Shown here: positions 1 to 7,883 of the stretch, in pieces | Layout: the number at the start of each line of letters is the position of its first letter | Numbering within the stretch: the stretch's first letter is position 1 | Assembly (NCBI GenBank): GCA_030727085.1 | Contig: JANRCF010000069.1 | Location: 15,063 to 32,448, forward strand | Length of the DNA: 17,386 nucleotides | From: Alphaproteobacteria bacterium | GTDB lineage: Bacteria; Pseudomonadota; Alphaproteobacteria; Paracaedibacterales; CAIOTO01 | Direction: 5' to 3' | Translations under genes and position numbers: made by a program | The notes under the pieces: generated by a model | What the model was told of the DNA's origin: nothing | What the model saw: only the letters and a program-made list of their open reading frames with translations | Database searches by the model: none

Positions 1-1
1 G

Positions 2-1414
2 CAGCACTATTTTCATGGGCTAGCTACAAAGCGTGTCCAGGCGCCTGTGCTTGTTCATCATTCAAAGCTGCTCGATAGCTTGCTGAAAACGTTGCCATTC
101 CAGCTAACAGGTGATCAAAAACGAGCAATTGACGAAATCATATATGATATTATGCAGGCCACCCCAATGCATCGTTTGTTGCAAGGTGATGTAGGGTCAG
201 GCAAAACATTGGTTGCATTAGCTGCGGCTTTGGTTGCCATCGAAAATGGATATCAAGTTGCATTATTAGCGCCCACGGATATTTTGGTGAGGCAACATTT
301 TTCGACGATCCAGGCTTTTTTGGCAGATATGCCTATACGTTTGGGGTTGTTAACGGGCCGTGAAAAGGGATTGAGCCGCGCTAAAATTTTGAAAGAAATA
401 CAAAACCACGATATTGATCTTGTTATTGGGACGCACGCTATTATTCAGCCTGATGTTATTTATGCCAAACTTGGCCTTTCCATTGTGGATGAGCAGCACC
501 GATTCGGCGTAAAACAACGGTTGGAGCTGACACAAAAAGCCAGTCAATCGCACCTTCTTAGTATGACGGCAACACCAATTCCGCGTACGCTTTTGTTGGC
601 TAATTATGGTGAAATGTCTGTGTCATTGCTTAAAGAAAAGCCACCGGGACGGAAAGAAATAGAAACACGAACAATTAGCCTAGATCGTTTAATAGACGTA
701 GTTGATTTCATTGCTAAGGTAATGGAGCGCGGTGAAAAGGTGTTTTGGGTGTGCCCGTTGGTAGAAGAATCTGAAAAGCTTGATCTTGCTGCTGCAACAG
801 ATCGTTTTGCAGATCTTGAAAAGCACTTTGGTGACAAAGCGATATTGACGCACGGTAAGCAGAAACCACATGAAAAAGAAGACGCTATGCACCGCTTCGC
901 AAAAGGTGATGCAACGCTTTTGGTGTCAACCACCGTGATTGAGGTGGGTGTTGATGTGCCGGAGGCAACCGTTATGATTGTTGAGCATGCAGAACGTTTT
1001 GGGTTGGCGCAATTGCATCAATTACGTGGGCGTATTGGACGCGGAAAATTGGATGGTACGTGCTTGCTATTATATGGTGAGAATCTTTCGTTTGTGGCGC
1101 GCCAAAGGCTGCAGATGATGAAGAAAACAAATGATGGTTTTGAACTGGCCGAGGCTGATTTGCGTTTGCGTGGAGGAGGAGAGATCTTAGGCCTCCGTCA
1201 AAGTGGATTACCAAAATTCAAGTTTGTTGATTTTGCGGCAGAAGACCCTGAGGTTTATCAATGTTATCAGAACCTATACGAAGTGGCGAATGAGGATGCA
1301 AAGGCTTTATTGGCAGAGGATGCAACGTTAACATCTAAGCGAGGAGAAGCCGCACGGCTGTTGCTGCGGTTATTCAACTTGGATGAGGCTGAGCGGTTAA
1401 AGCGGGCGGGCTAG
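2..1414 (+). CDS. recG: ATP-dependent DNA helicase RecG (5' end outside window)
   Basis: RecG is a superfamily 2 DNA translocase that remodels stalled forks and branch-migrates Holliday junctions. The reading frame is open to the left edge, so the gene enters from outside. A GTG at 47 is an internal valine, not the start. Roughly the C-terminal two thirds of the protein is present; the N-terminal wedge domain is missing. Visible motifs in order are the Walker A GDVGSGKT (nt 185-208), the DEQHRFGV motif II that distinguishes RecG and Mfd from other helicases, TATPIPRTL (motif III), and the STTVIEVGVDVPEA and QLRGRIGRG segments (motifs V and VI). The C-terminal LRGGGEILGLRQSG is the RecG-specific hook region. 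The TAG stop overlaps the end of the convergent gene on the other strand by four bases, leaving no room for a terminator. Identification is secure. Confidence 0.96.
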   Translation, partial: QHYFHGLATKRVQAPVLVHHSKLLDSLLKTLPFQLTGDQKRAIDEIIYDIMQATPMHRLLQGDVGSGKTLVALAAALVAIENGYQVALLAPTDILVRQHFSTIQAFLADMPIRLGLLTGREKGLSRAKILKEIQNHDIDLVIGTHAIIQPDVIYAKLGLSIVDEQHRFGVKQRLELTQKASQSHLLSMTATPIPRTLLLANYGEMSVSLLKEKPPGRKEIETRTISLDRLIDVVDFIAKVMERGEKVFWVCPLVEESEKLDLAAATDRFADLEKHFGDKAILTHGKQKPHEKEDAMHRFAKGDATLLVSTTVIEVGVDVPEATVMIVEHAERFGLAQLHQLRGRIGRGKLDGTCLLLYGENLSFVARQRLQMMKKTNDGFELAEADLRLRGGGEILGLRQSGLPKFKFVDFAAEDPEVYQCYQNLYEVANEDAKALLAEDATLTSKRGEAARLLLRLFNLDEAERLKRAG

Positions 1415-2421
1415 CTTACTTGTTTTAATGAAGAGCTTTCTTTGATCGCAACACCGTAATCATTTTCTAAAATATCCGTGTTAAGTAGCCATTGCTTAGA
1501 TGATCTGGCTTCCCATTCTTTGAAGGCATGATCAACAGTTTTCTGTGCTTCTTCATGTGTCCAATTATTAAGAAACATCATTCTGGCCATTGCAGTTTCA
1601 CCAGCTCCTGTGGCCATTGTTTTTCCAAAATGGCAAATTTGGTGGCAGCCTGGACAAAGAGCTTGTAGGCCTGCAAAATGCACCATGCTATGTGTCTCTG
1701 AATGATTATCTTCGTATGACCATATTTCATCGCATTCAACGGGCCATTTATCACCCTGGCATCCACATATTGTGCAGCGATAGTTTGCTTTCTTATATAC
1801 TTTTTTCCTTAAGTCGTCCCACTCAGATTTTTCCAGTAAAGAACGTAAATTCAAATACCAAAGGGGTTGAGGAACAAGTCTTGGTAAGATGCAAGGCTGG
1901 TCATTATCTTGATAAAATTTTGGCAACCATTTAGCAACGGAGTTTCTTTCTTTTTTCAATGGCCAAAACCAGGTTTTGTTTTTCCAATCCCAAGTGCAAC
2001 CAACTTGTTTTGCAAGATCTTTTTCTTCGAAAGAAACGCACAATGGTATCATTGATTCATTAGTAGTAAAGTTGCGTTGAGAGAGTTTGATTTCTTCTTT
2101 AATTTGTTTTGTAAGCTCTTTTTTTTCTAGGTCTGCTAAATAATCCCACACATCTTCTTCATTTGTTTTATCTTTAATGCTATCAGGTATGAAGATTTTT
2201 ACACAAATTATGTCTGGATCTTTTTTCCATTTTTGCATATTCTCCCGTGCTTCTGCTGCAGTGTGATAAGTCACAGAATGTGTTAAGTGCCGTGCATTAG
2301 AAATATGATGGGAATCTTGCGGTGCTTTAAAATTTGAATTTAGAGTATTGGGTGATTTATTTGTTTTTGAAAGATTCTTTTGATACAGCTTAGCTTTATA
2401 CAGTAGAAAATAATTCCCCAA
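1411..2421 (-). CDS. HNH-like zinc protein with DUF5710-like module
   Basis: I recognise two modules but no named gene. Residues about 124-170 (IPLCVSFEEKDLAKQVG, then WDWKNKTWFWPL) resemble the small DUF5710 module found in plasmid and phage primase-like proteins. Residues about 184-300 form a zinc-binding, HNH-endonuclease-like region: CTIC (C216, C219), C230 in a VECDEIW segment where HNH proteins normally carry histidines, then LCPGCH (C256, C259, H260) and H264. The first 120 residues are polar, lysine-rich and low in complexity, with no recognised domain. The start is uncertain. The longest frame begins at a TTG (2419-2421) inside a T7G4 run with no properly spaced ribosome binding site, and an ATG (2445-2447) lies upstream in another frame. 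It may cut DNA or only bind zinc. The gene is convergent with recG, and its TAG stop lies in the shared CTAG at 1411-1414. It has no functional partner nearby and may be a mobile-element relic. Confidence 0.6.
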   Translation of the reverse strand: MGNYFLLYKAKLYQKNLSKTNKSPNTLNSNFKAPQDSHHISNARHLTHSVTYHTAAEARENMQKWKKDPDIICVKIFIPDSIKDKTNEEDVWDYLADLEKKELTKQIKEEIKLSQRNFTTNESMIPLCVSFEEKDLAKQVGCTWDWKNKTWFWPLKKERNSVAKWLPKFYQDNDQPCILPRLVPQPLWYLNLRSLLEKSEWDDLRKKVYKKANYRCTICGCQGDKWPVECDEIWSYEDNHSETHSMVHFAGLQALCPGCHQICHFGKTMATGAGETAMARMMFLNNWTHEEAQKTVDHAFKEWEARSSKQWLLNTDILENDYGVAIKESSSLKQVS

Positions 2422-2567
2422 AAAAAGATGTTGAAGATGGCATCCATAAAATATTTAACTTTGTTCGAAATGTTGTTTGGCAAAAATACAATAAAATGTT
2501 CCGTTAGGCAATATGATGTTTTGTTTGTTGATAAAAATTATATAAAATTAGTGACCAATGAGAGATA

Positions 2568-3341
2568 TTAAATCGACCGATCAATCGCAAACATTCCAAA
2601 AGACTGACAAGTTGGCATAACTTCAACAGAATTAATATTGATATGCGATGGTCTGTTTAAACACCAGAACACTGTCTCGGCAATATCTTCTGCTGTGATT
2701 GGATTAGTGCCTGCATAAAGACTTTTTGCTTTTTCCATATCACCTTTAAATCTAACGATTGAAAATTCAGTTTCAGCCAAGCCTGGCTCAACATTGGTGA
2801 CGCGTATGGATGTTCCAAAAAGATCGGCCCTTAAGTTCAATGAAAATTGTTTCACAAAGGCTTTTGTCGCACCGTACACATTACCGCCAGGGTAGGGGTA
2901 TGTTCCAGCAATGGATCCGATGTTAATAATGTGACCGTTATTGTTAGCAACCATTGTTGGTAAAATGCCGTGTGTACAGTGCAGAACGCCTTTGATATTT
3001 GTATCGACAACGTGTGACCAATCATCAAGTGAGCAATTTTGGGCAAGTTCCATGCCCAAGGAAAGACCTGCATTATTGATGAGAACGGTTATGGGACTAA
3101 ATGCTGCAGGTAGTTCGGTGATGACTTTTTGCACGGCATCCTTTTGTGTCACATCGAGTTCTGCAATGTGTATTTTGTCAGCGCCTAATTCATTTTGCAG
3201 TTCTACAAGTTTTTCATATCGTCTGCCTGTTAGAATAAGTTTTGCTCCATATGACGCTAGCAGCTTGGCGCATGCTTTGCCGAACCCAGATGTGGCGCCG
3301 GTAATAAAAATGAGGTGATTGCTTAAGGGAGAGCTATTCAT
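2568..3341 (-). CDS. ydfG: YdfG-type NADP-dependent short-chain dehydrogenase
   Basis: This is a classical short-chain dehydrogenase/reductase of 257 residues, close in pattern to E. coli YdfG, which oxidises L-allo-threonine and serine and reduces malonic semialdehyde and 3-hydroxypropionate-type substrates. The TGATSGFG nucleotide-binding loop is at residues 14-21, followed by GRR at 39-41, which favours NADP. NNAG is at 89-92. The catalytic residues are S143 (in NIGSIAG), Y156 and K160 (YGATK). Family-specific stretches GGNVYGATKAFVKQFSLNLR and TEFSIVRFKGD match YdfG closely. The ATG at 3341 has a GAGG ribosome binding site about five bases upstream. The gene stands alone: 146 bases separate it from the HNH-like gene downstream, and nusB diverges upstream. 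The substrate is inferred from the family and not shown here. Confidence 0.9.
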   Translation of the reverse strand: MNSSPLSNHLIFITGATSGFGKACAKLLASYGAKLILTGRRYEKLVELQNELGADKIHIAELDVTQKDAVQKVITELPAAFSPITVLINNAGLSLGMELAQNCSLDDWSHVVDTNIKGVLHCTHGILPTMVANNNGHIINIGSIAGTYPYPGGNVYGATKAFVKQFSLNLRADLFGTSIRVTNVEPGLAETEFSIVRFKGDMEKAKSLYAGTNPITAEDIAETVFWCLNRPSHININSVEVMPTCQSFGMFAIDRSI

Positions 3342-3557
3342 TGATGCCTCAATTCTTTGTTCTAATTTTTCCAGATTATGGAATTTTGGGAAAAAGATAA
3401 AGAAGTTAGAGTGTAAAGAACAGAAAGGATAAAGAAAATGAGGGTTAAATTCAACACATCTGGCATTTTATGAACAAATGATATATAGTCTATGGATGAA
3501 AGATGTAATATTCGCATTCTTTTAATAAATTTTTAACGTAGTATCGATCCTTTATAT

Positions 3558-4013
3558 ATGGCACAAAAGACAACAAATAAATCAGCACGCCACAGTGCGC
3601 GAATTGCGCTTGTTCAGGCGCTTTATCAGTATGAGCAAACACAAGCAAATATGACGGCGATTGCACGTGAATTTATTGATCACCGTTTCGATAAAGTTGA
3701 TCAAGAGGCAAGTTATTTTTTACCCGATCAATCTTATTTCCAAAAATTGATGGAAGCAATTCCGCTTAAAATTCCAGAGATAGATGACGAAATTCAGAAA
3801 TATCTACAAGACAATTGGCGCATGGATCGTTTGGCCGCTGTTGTGCGATCATTACTAAGATCTGCATGTTATGAATTAATGTTTGAACCATTGGTACCTA
3901 CACCAGTTGTGTTAAACGAATATATAGAAGTGGCACGCGATTTTTTGGATGAGCGCGAAGTTAAGTTTGTTAACGGAATTTTAGATAACATAGCGAAGAG
4001 CGTTCGGGCTTAA
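3558..4013 (+). CDS. nusB: Transcription antitermination factor NusB
   Basis: NusB binds boxA RNA with S10 (NusE) and supports antitermination at ribosomal RNA operons. The 151-residue protein opens with SARHSARIALVQALYQYE, the usual first helix of the family, and ends with TPVVLNEYIEVARDFLDER and KFVNGILDNIA, the conserved C-terminal helices. The middle helix (WRMDRLAAVVRSLLRSACYEL) is also typical. The ATG at 3558 is preceded in frame by a TAA at 3534-3536, so no earlier start exists, yet I see no Shine-Dalgarno sequence in the A+T-only bases before it. In many alphaproteobacteria nusB follows ribH; no ribH is present here. A FliL-like gene follows after 42 bases and is probably co-transcribed. 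Confidence 0.94.
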   Translation: MAQKTTNKSARHSARIALVQALYQYEQTQANMTAIAREFIDHRFDKVDQEASYFLPDQSYFQKLMEAIPLKIPEIDDEIQKYLQDNWRMDRLAAVVRSLLRSACYELMFEPLVPTPVVLNEYIEVARDFLDEREVKFVNGILDNIAKSVRA

Positions 4014-4055
4014 AAAAACGCTATAAAAGTACACCCTTTGTAAGGAAAAATTGAG

Positions 4056-4613
4056 TTGAACGCAAAAATGCTAAGTATCATTGTTGGCCTTGTTTTTGTC
4101 CTCATTGGTTGCATTTTTGGAGGTTTCTGGGCGTTTAATAATTTGCGTAGCCCTGAAGTATTTGAGTTTGCGCCTGATCCTCATGATGATCCAAAAGCGC
4201 AGAAAAAAGGCGGAGGTAGTGGTGCTTCAGAGTCATCTATTAAAGATGAAACCCAAAAACGTGAAGATGCGTTAAAACTTTTTCTTGAATTTCCTTATTT
4301 TCGTTTGCCAATGATTATTGTTCCCATCGTGCGTGATGGTCAAGTGCATGCATTCCTGCATCTACGTATCGCTATGAAAGCCACTGGGCGTGAAAGCTTT
4401 CAAAGAGCAAAAGTGTTGCTCCCCAGGCTTGTGGATGGTATCTACGGTGATTTATATGCATCGTTTTCCAATCTATGGAACATGCGTTCTGACCCTAAAG
4501 TTTCTGTGATTAAGGAACGCATTTTTTATGCTACCGAAAAAGTTCTTGGCCAAAAGCACATAGAAACAATTTATATAAGAGAAATTGTTTTTAAACGGAC
4601 GGCAAAGCAGTAA
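4056..4613 (+). CDS. FliL-like single-pass membrane protein
   Basis: This protein of 185 residues has one N-terminal membrane segment (about residues 6-27, IIVGLVFVLIGCIFGGFW) and a polar, glycine/serine linker (about 35-70). Its C-terminal domain (about 72-182) resembles the FliL periplasmic domain: FRLPMIIVPI and a strand pair at 82-106, a helix with LLPRLVDGIYGDLYA, and the terminal strand VLGQKHIETIYIREIVFKR, comparable to the FliL ending with VYFTEFVVQ. FliL sits at the flagellar stator, but this copy follows nusB and is about 11.5 kb from the flagellar genes, so a non-flagellar role is possible. The start chosen is TTG at 4056, because AAGGA (4042-4046) lies nine bases before it; the ATG at 4068 would be 21 bases away. 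The 3' end overlaps the convergent asparagine synthetase gene by 23 bases. Family assignment is by pattern only. Confidence 0.6.
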   Translation: MNAKMLSIIVGLVFVLIGCIFGGFWAFNNLRSPEVFEFAPDPHDDPKAQKKGGGSGASESSIKDETQKREDALKLFLEFPYFRLPMIIVPIVRDGQVHAFLHLRIAMKATGRESFQRAKVLLPRLVDGIYGDLYASFSNLWNMRSDPKVSVIKERIFYATEKVLGQKHIETIYIREIVFKRTAKQ

Positions 4614-6516
4614 ACGGCTGTGTCCGCCAACTTTGCAGCATTAATATAGCCCACAGTCTTGCTTGATCATCAATCGCGCCTGATTTGTGTAGTTGCCAAG
4701 AACGATGTACTACGTCAACATCACATATATCTTTTAATGATGGATCAAACAGAAGATCTTCAGCCCAGCTTACTAAATCACCGCGTAGCCATTCATGAAG
4801 CGGAACTCCAAAGCCCATTTTTGGACGGTCAAACATTTGTTTGGGAATGTAGTCTGCAAGGATATTTTTTAAGGGCATTTTTCCATTATTGCCGCTTGAT
4901 ACTTTCCAACTTGTGGGCATGCGCCACGCCATTTCAATAAGGCGATGGTCAAGTAGTGGAACGCGTCCTTCAAGGCTGACAGCCATTGATGCACGATCAA
5001 CTTTTGTTAAGATGTCATCTGGTAAATATGTATTTGTGTCAATGAGCTGCATTTGTTCCATGACATCTAAGTTTGTATTATTGGTAAAATATGAATCGAG
5101 ACGTTCATCAGCATATCCAGGCCGCAGCGCCGTTTGATTGTGCCATAGACCAATAAATGCTTGATAACAGTCCTGCATAGAGTCAGATTTTAGTAAGTTA
5201 CCAAGCGTATTAATGCGTTGACCAAAATTTTGCACACGAAATGATGGTGGCATGATTTTAATAAGGCGATCAAGCATGTGTGGTGGAAGCTTTGAAATAA
5301 GATTCCCGATGCAGCCAGAAAAAGGAACACGATTTTTCATTGTCCACAGCTGGTTGAGCAGAAAATATCGTTTGTATCCACCAAAAACTTCATCGCCGCC
5401 ATCACCCGACAGTACTGCTTTTAATTGGCTGCGCGCTAATTTTGAAACAAGAAAAGTTGGTATAGCGGATGAATCTGCAAACGGTTCATCATACATGCTT
5501 GAAAGCAGTGGAATTACGTCTTGCGTTTCTTTTGTTGTTACATAGAGTTCGTGATGATCTGTTCCAAGATATGCTGCAATTTCCTTTGCACTTTCAGCTT
5601 CGTTAAAGTGTTTTTCATGAAAGCCAATCGTAAATGTTGAAATTGGCTGCGTGGACTGGCTTTGCATCAGTGCTGTGACAAGGGATGAATCAATGCCGCC
5701 TGATAACAATGTGCCAACAGGAACATCTGCATGCATGCAACGACGCACCGAGTCACGAAGGAGTGTGTGGAATTCATCGCGGTGATCATTGAATGTGCCG
5801 GTTAATTTTGTTTGACGGCTCACATCATCCATCGACCAGTATTTTTTCTGTGTAATTGTGCCGTTACAAAAAGTTAAGATTGTGCCAGGTTCAAGTTTGA
5901 ATATGTCTTGATAAATGCTCATGGGCGCTGGCACATAGCCGTAACGAAGATAGGCTGATACAGCTTTCTGGCTCATGGGGGGGCGATCTGCAAATAAGGG
6001 CATCAGTGCTTTTAACTCAGACGCAAAAGCAAGACCATTTTCATGACGCATCCAATACATTGGCTTAACACCAACACGATCTCGCACCAAATGCAGAGTC
6101 TTTTCTTGTTTGTCGCAGACAGCAAAAGCAAACATACCGTTTAGTTGCTTAACAGCGTCTTCCACACCAAAGGTGGCAACTGATTCAAGAATTACTTCTG
6201 TGTCAGAATGACCGCGAAAATTGATACCTTTACTGGTGAGGATGGGGCGTAGTTCATCGTTACTATAAGTTTCACCATTGTACACAATTATATAACGACC
6301 GCAGCCTGACACCATGGGTTGCGCACCGGCTTTTGTAAGATCAACAAGTGCTAAACGTCTAAAGCCAAAAAAGAGTCCAGGGGTGGTGTTTGTCTCTGTT
6401 TTATATATTCCCTCGTCATCAGGTCCACGATGTGCAATTGAATCAACCATGCGTTGTAATATAGATTGATCTGTAGATATTGGTTTTGCTGAAATGATGC
6501 CTGCGAATCCGCACAT
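4591..6516 (-). CDS. asnB: Glutamine-hydrolysing asparagine synthetase
   Basis: The enzyme transfers glutamine-derived ammonia to an adenylated aspartate or a related carboxylate. The 641-residue protein has an N-terminal class II amidotransferase domain: nucleophile C2 in MCGFAGI, HRGPDDEG at 29-36, YNGE at 79-82 and SDTE at 104-107. The synthetase domain follows, with PP-loop SGGIDSS at 272-278, DEPFADSS at 343-350 and LSGDGGDEVFGGY at 369-381, then EGRVPLLDHRL and RPKMGFGVP near the C-terminus. All key residues are intact. ATG at 6516 has AGGA nine bases upstream. Proteins of this length class are common in polysaccharide clusters, where some amidate sugar uronates. The co-oriented UDP-glucuronate epimerase gene upstream makes that plausible, but free asparagine synthesis cannot be excluded. 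The two genes are separated by a palindromic repeat. Confidence 0.9.
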   Translation of the reverse strand: MCGFAGIISAKPISTDQSILQRMVDSIAHRGPDDEGIYKTETNTTPGLFFGFRRLALVDLTKAGAQPMVSGCGRYIIVYNGETYSNDELRPILTSKGINFRGHSDTEVILESVATFGVEDAVKQLNGMFAFAVCDKQEKTLHLVRDRVGVKPMYWMRHENGLAFASELKALMPLFADRPPMSQKAVSAYLRYGYVPAPMSIYQDIFKLEPGTILTFCNGTITQKKYWSMDDVSRQTKLTGTFNDHRDEFHTLLRDSVRRCMHADVPVGTLLSGGIDSSLVTALMQSQSTQPISTFTIGFHEKHFNEAESAKEIAAYLGTDHHELYVTTKETQDVIPLLSSMYDEPFADSSAIPTFLVSKLARSQLKAVLSGDGGDEVFGGYKRYFLLNQLWTMKNRVPFSGCIGNLISKLPPHMLDRLIKIMPPSFRVQNFGQRINTLGNLLKSDSMQDCYQAFIGLWHNQTALRPGYADERLDSYFTNNTNLDVMEQMQLIDTNTYLPDDILTKVDRASMAVSLEGRVPLLDHRLIEMAWRMPTSWKVSSGNNGKMPLKNILADYIPKQMFDRPKMGFGVPLHEWLRGDLVSWAEDLLFDPSLKDICDVDVVHRSWQLHKSGAIDDQARLWAILMLQSWRTQPFTALPSV

Positions 6517-6543
6517 AAGTTAACGTCCTGAGTAAATTTTTCC

Positions 6544-6638
6544 GTCATCGCGAGGCGTCGTAAAACAACGTGGCGATCTTTAGGTGAGGGTTAATAATAA
6601 TTTTGAGATTGCCACGCCTTGTTAAGGCTCGCAATGAC
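6544..6638. repeat. Composite REP-like palindromic repeat
   Basis: Two copies of a short unit lie head to head. The left unit (6544-6579) reads GTCATCGCGAG, a 14-base centre, then CGTGGCGATCT. The right unit (6606-6638, read on the minus strand) reads GTCATTGCGAG, an 11-base centre CCTTAACAAGG, then CGTGGCAATCT. The 11-base flanks differ by one transition each, while the centres differ completely. The right centre is itself a small hairpin, and the left centre is an imperfect one. The loop between units (6580-6605) is A+T-rich. As RNA, the whole element folds into a long hairpin just downstream of the epimerase stop, so it may attenuate or process an epimerase-asnB message. Similar GTCATTGCGAG-type intergenic repeats are known from several host-associated bacteria. 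Confidence 0.85.
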
Positions 6639-6651
6639 AAATATGTGATTT

Positions 6652-7617
6652 TCACACACGATAATAATCACGGTACCATTTTATGAAGTTTGGCACGCCT
6701 TCACTTATGTTTGTTCTTGGGGTAAACCCAAAATCAGCTACGGTTTCACTGATATCAGCGATAGTGCCTTTGACGTCGCCTTTTTGCATGGGTTCAAAGC
6801 GAATCTTTGCTTTTTTGCCAAGTGTTAATTCAATCGTCTGGATATATTCCATCAGTGTTTCAGATTTGTCATTGCCAAGGTTGTAGATTTTATGGGTGCC
6901 AAGCGCTCTGTCAGCTGTTACGCATGCAATCGTTCCGTTCACAATATCGTCTACGTAGGAAAAATTACGGTACATGTCACCGTTATTAAATACGGGAATT
7001 TCTTCATCATTTAAAATAGCCTTTGTGAACATAAATAAAGCCATGTCTGGGCGACCCCAAGGGCCATATACCGTAAAATAACGAATGCCTGTTAGCGGTA
7101 ATTGGAACATACGTGCATAACTTTCAGACATAAGTTCGCACCCTTTTTTGCTTGCGGCATATAAAGAGACGGGGTTGTCTGTGCGATCATTAATTGAGAA
7201 TGGCATTTTCTCATTAGCGCCATAAACAGACGAGGTGCTTGCATACATCATGTGTTTTAGGTTTGGTAAACTTTTTGCTAATTCAAGGACACATAACTGT
7301 CCCATTACATTTGTTTGTATATAAACATATGGATTAACGAGCGAGTAGCGAACACCAGCTTGAGCTGCTAGGTGAATAATGTGAGTAATGCCAGGAAAAT
7401 CATGACCTAAAATAATCATTGAATCTTTGTCTGAGACGTCGATTTTCCGAAAAGTGAAGTTGGGGAGTTTTTGCAACATATCGAGTCGTGTCTGCTTGAG
7501 CGATACGTCATAGTAATCACTCATGTTATCGACGCCTAAAACTTCATGACCGCTTTCTAAAAGCTTTTTGCACATGTGAAAGCCAATAAAGCCAGCGCAA
7601 CCTGTCACGAATATCAT
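6652..7617 (-). CDS. UDP-glucuronate 4-epimerase-like NAD-dependent epimerase
   Basis: This is an extended short-chain dehydrogenase of 321 residues that most resembles the CapI/LpsL-type UDP-glucuronate 4-epimerases, which make UDP-galacturonate for capsule, lipopolysaccharide or O-antigen. The NAD-binding TGCAGFIG is at 5-12 and VDNMSDYYD at 29-37. HLAAQAGVRYSLVNPYVY at 82-99, STSSVYG at 127-133 and catalytic Y153 and K157 (YAASK) follow. RYFTVYGPWGRPDMA at 179-193 is the signature that separates this group from GalE and RmlB. The ATG at 7617 has AAGGAA a few bases upstream and a TATAAT-like -10 at 7637-7642. The gene precedes asnB on the same strand, with the composite repeat between them, suggesting a small surface-polysaccharide group. 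Other genes of such a pathway are not in the window. Confidence 0.87.
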   Translation of the reverse strand: MIFVTGCAGFIGFHMCKKLLESGHEVLGVDNMSDYYDVSLKQTRLDMLQKLPNFTFRKIDVSDKDSMIILGHDFPGITHIIHLAAQAGVRYSLVNPYVYIQTNVMGQLCVLELAKSLPNLKHMMYASTSSVYGANEKMPFSINDRTDNPVSLYAASKKGCELMSESYARMFQLPLTGIRYFTVYGPWGRPDMALFMFTKAILNDEEIPVFNNGDMYRNFSYVDDIVNGTIACVTADRALGTHKIYNLGNDKSETLMEYIQTIELTLGKKAKIRFEPMQKGDVKGTIADISETVADFGFTPRTNISEGVPNFIKWYRDYYRV

Positions 7618-7636
7618 GTTGTTTCCTTTTTTATTT

Positions 7637-7642
7637 ATTATA
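7637..7642 (-). promoter_or_regulatory. Possible -10 element for the epimerase gene
   Basis: The minus strand reads TATAAT here, an exact match to the bacterial -10 consensus, 20 bases before the epimerase ATG. I see no good -35 at 16-18 bases upstream (the hexamers there resemble AAAGAT). An A+T-rich genome gives such matches by chance, so this is only a candidate. Confidence 0.35.
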
Positions 7643-7883
7643 ACAGAACTAACTTTTTCATCTTTGCATGGAGAGTGTTAATAAAAACCATATGACTCGT
7701 TGTGTTTTAGAGATGAATTCATGATGGATTTATTGGTTTTCTCAGTGATGAGCCGCAGTTCATTTTAAGAACAAACTATAGCATAAAAATTTCATGAATG
7801 GGGAGAGGGTTTTTACAAGATATAACAAGCTATAATTATACTGCGCCTTAGTATTGATAATTCTTGTTTTTATACCTTAATGC

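Noticed and set aside
604..933. Open frame of 109 codons antisense to recG
   Set aside because: It lies wholly within conserved helicase coding sequence, has no family pattern and reflects codon composition of the sense strand.
2941..3318. Open frame of 125 codons antisense to the YdfG-type gene
   Set aside because: The sense strand is an intact, well-conserved dehydrogenase; the antisense product is rich in Ser and Cys without recognisable domains.
3438..3473. Eleven-codon frame with an AAAGGA site between the YdfG-type gene and nusB
   Set aside because: It is too short to judge, has no neighbouring attenuator structure, and is expected by chance in A+T-rich DNA.
4014..4055. Possible terminator between nusB and the FliL-like gene (A-run after the stop)
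   Set aside because: No stable stem precedes a T-run in the sense direction; the genes are more likely co-transcribed.
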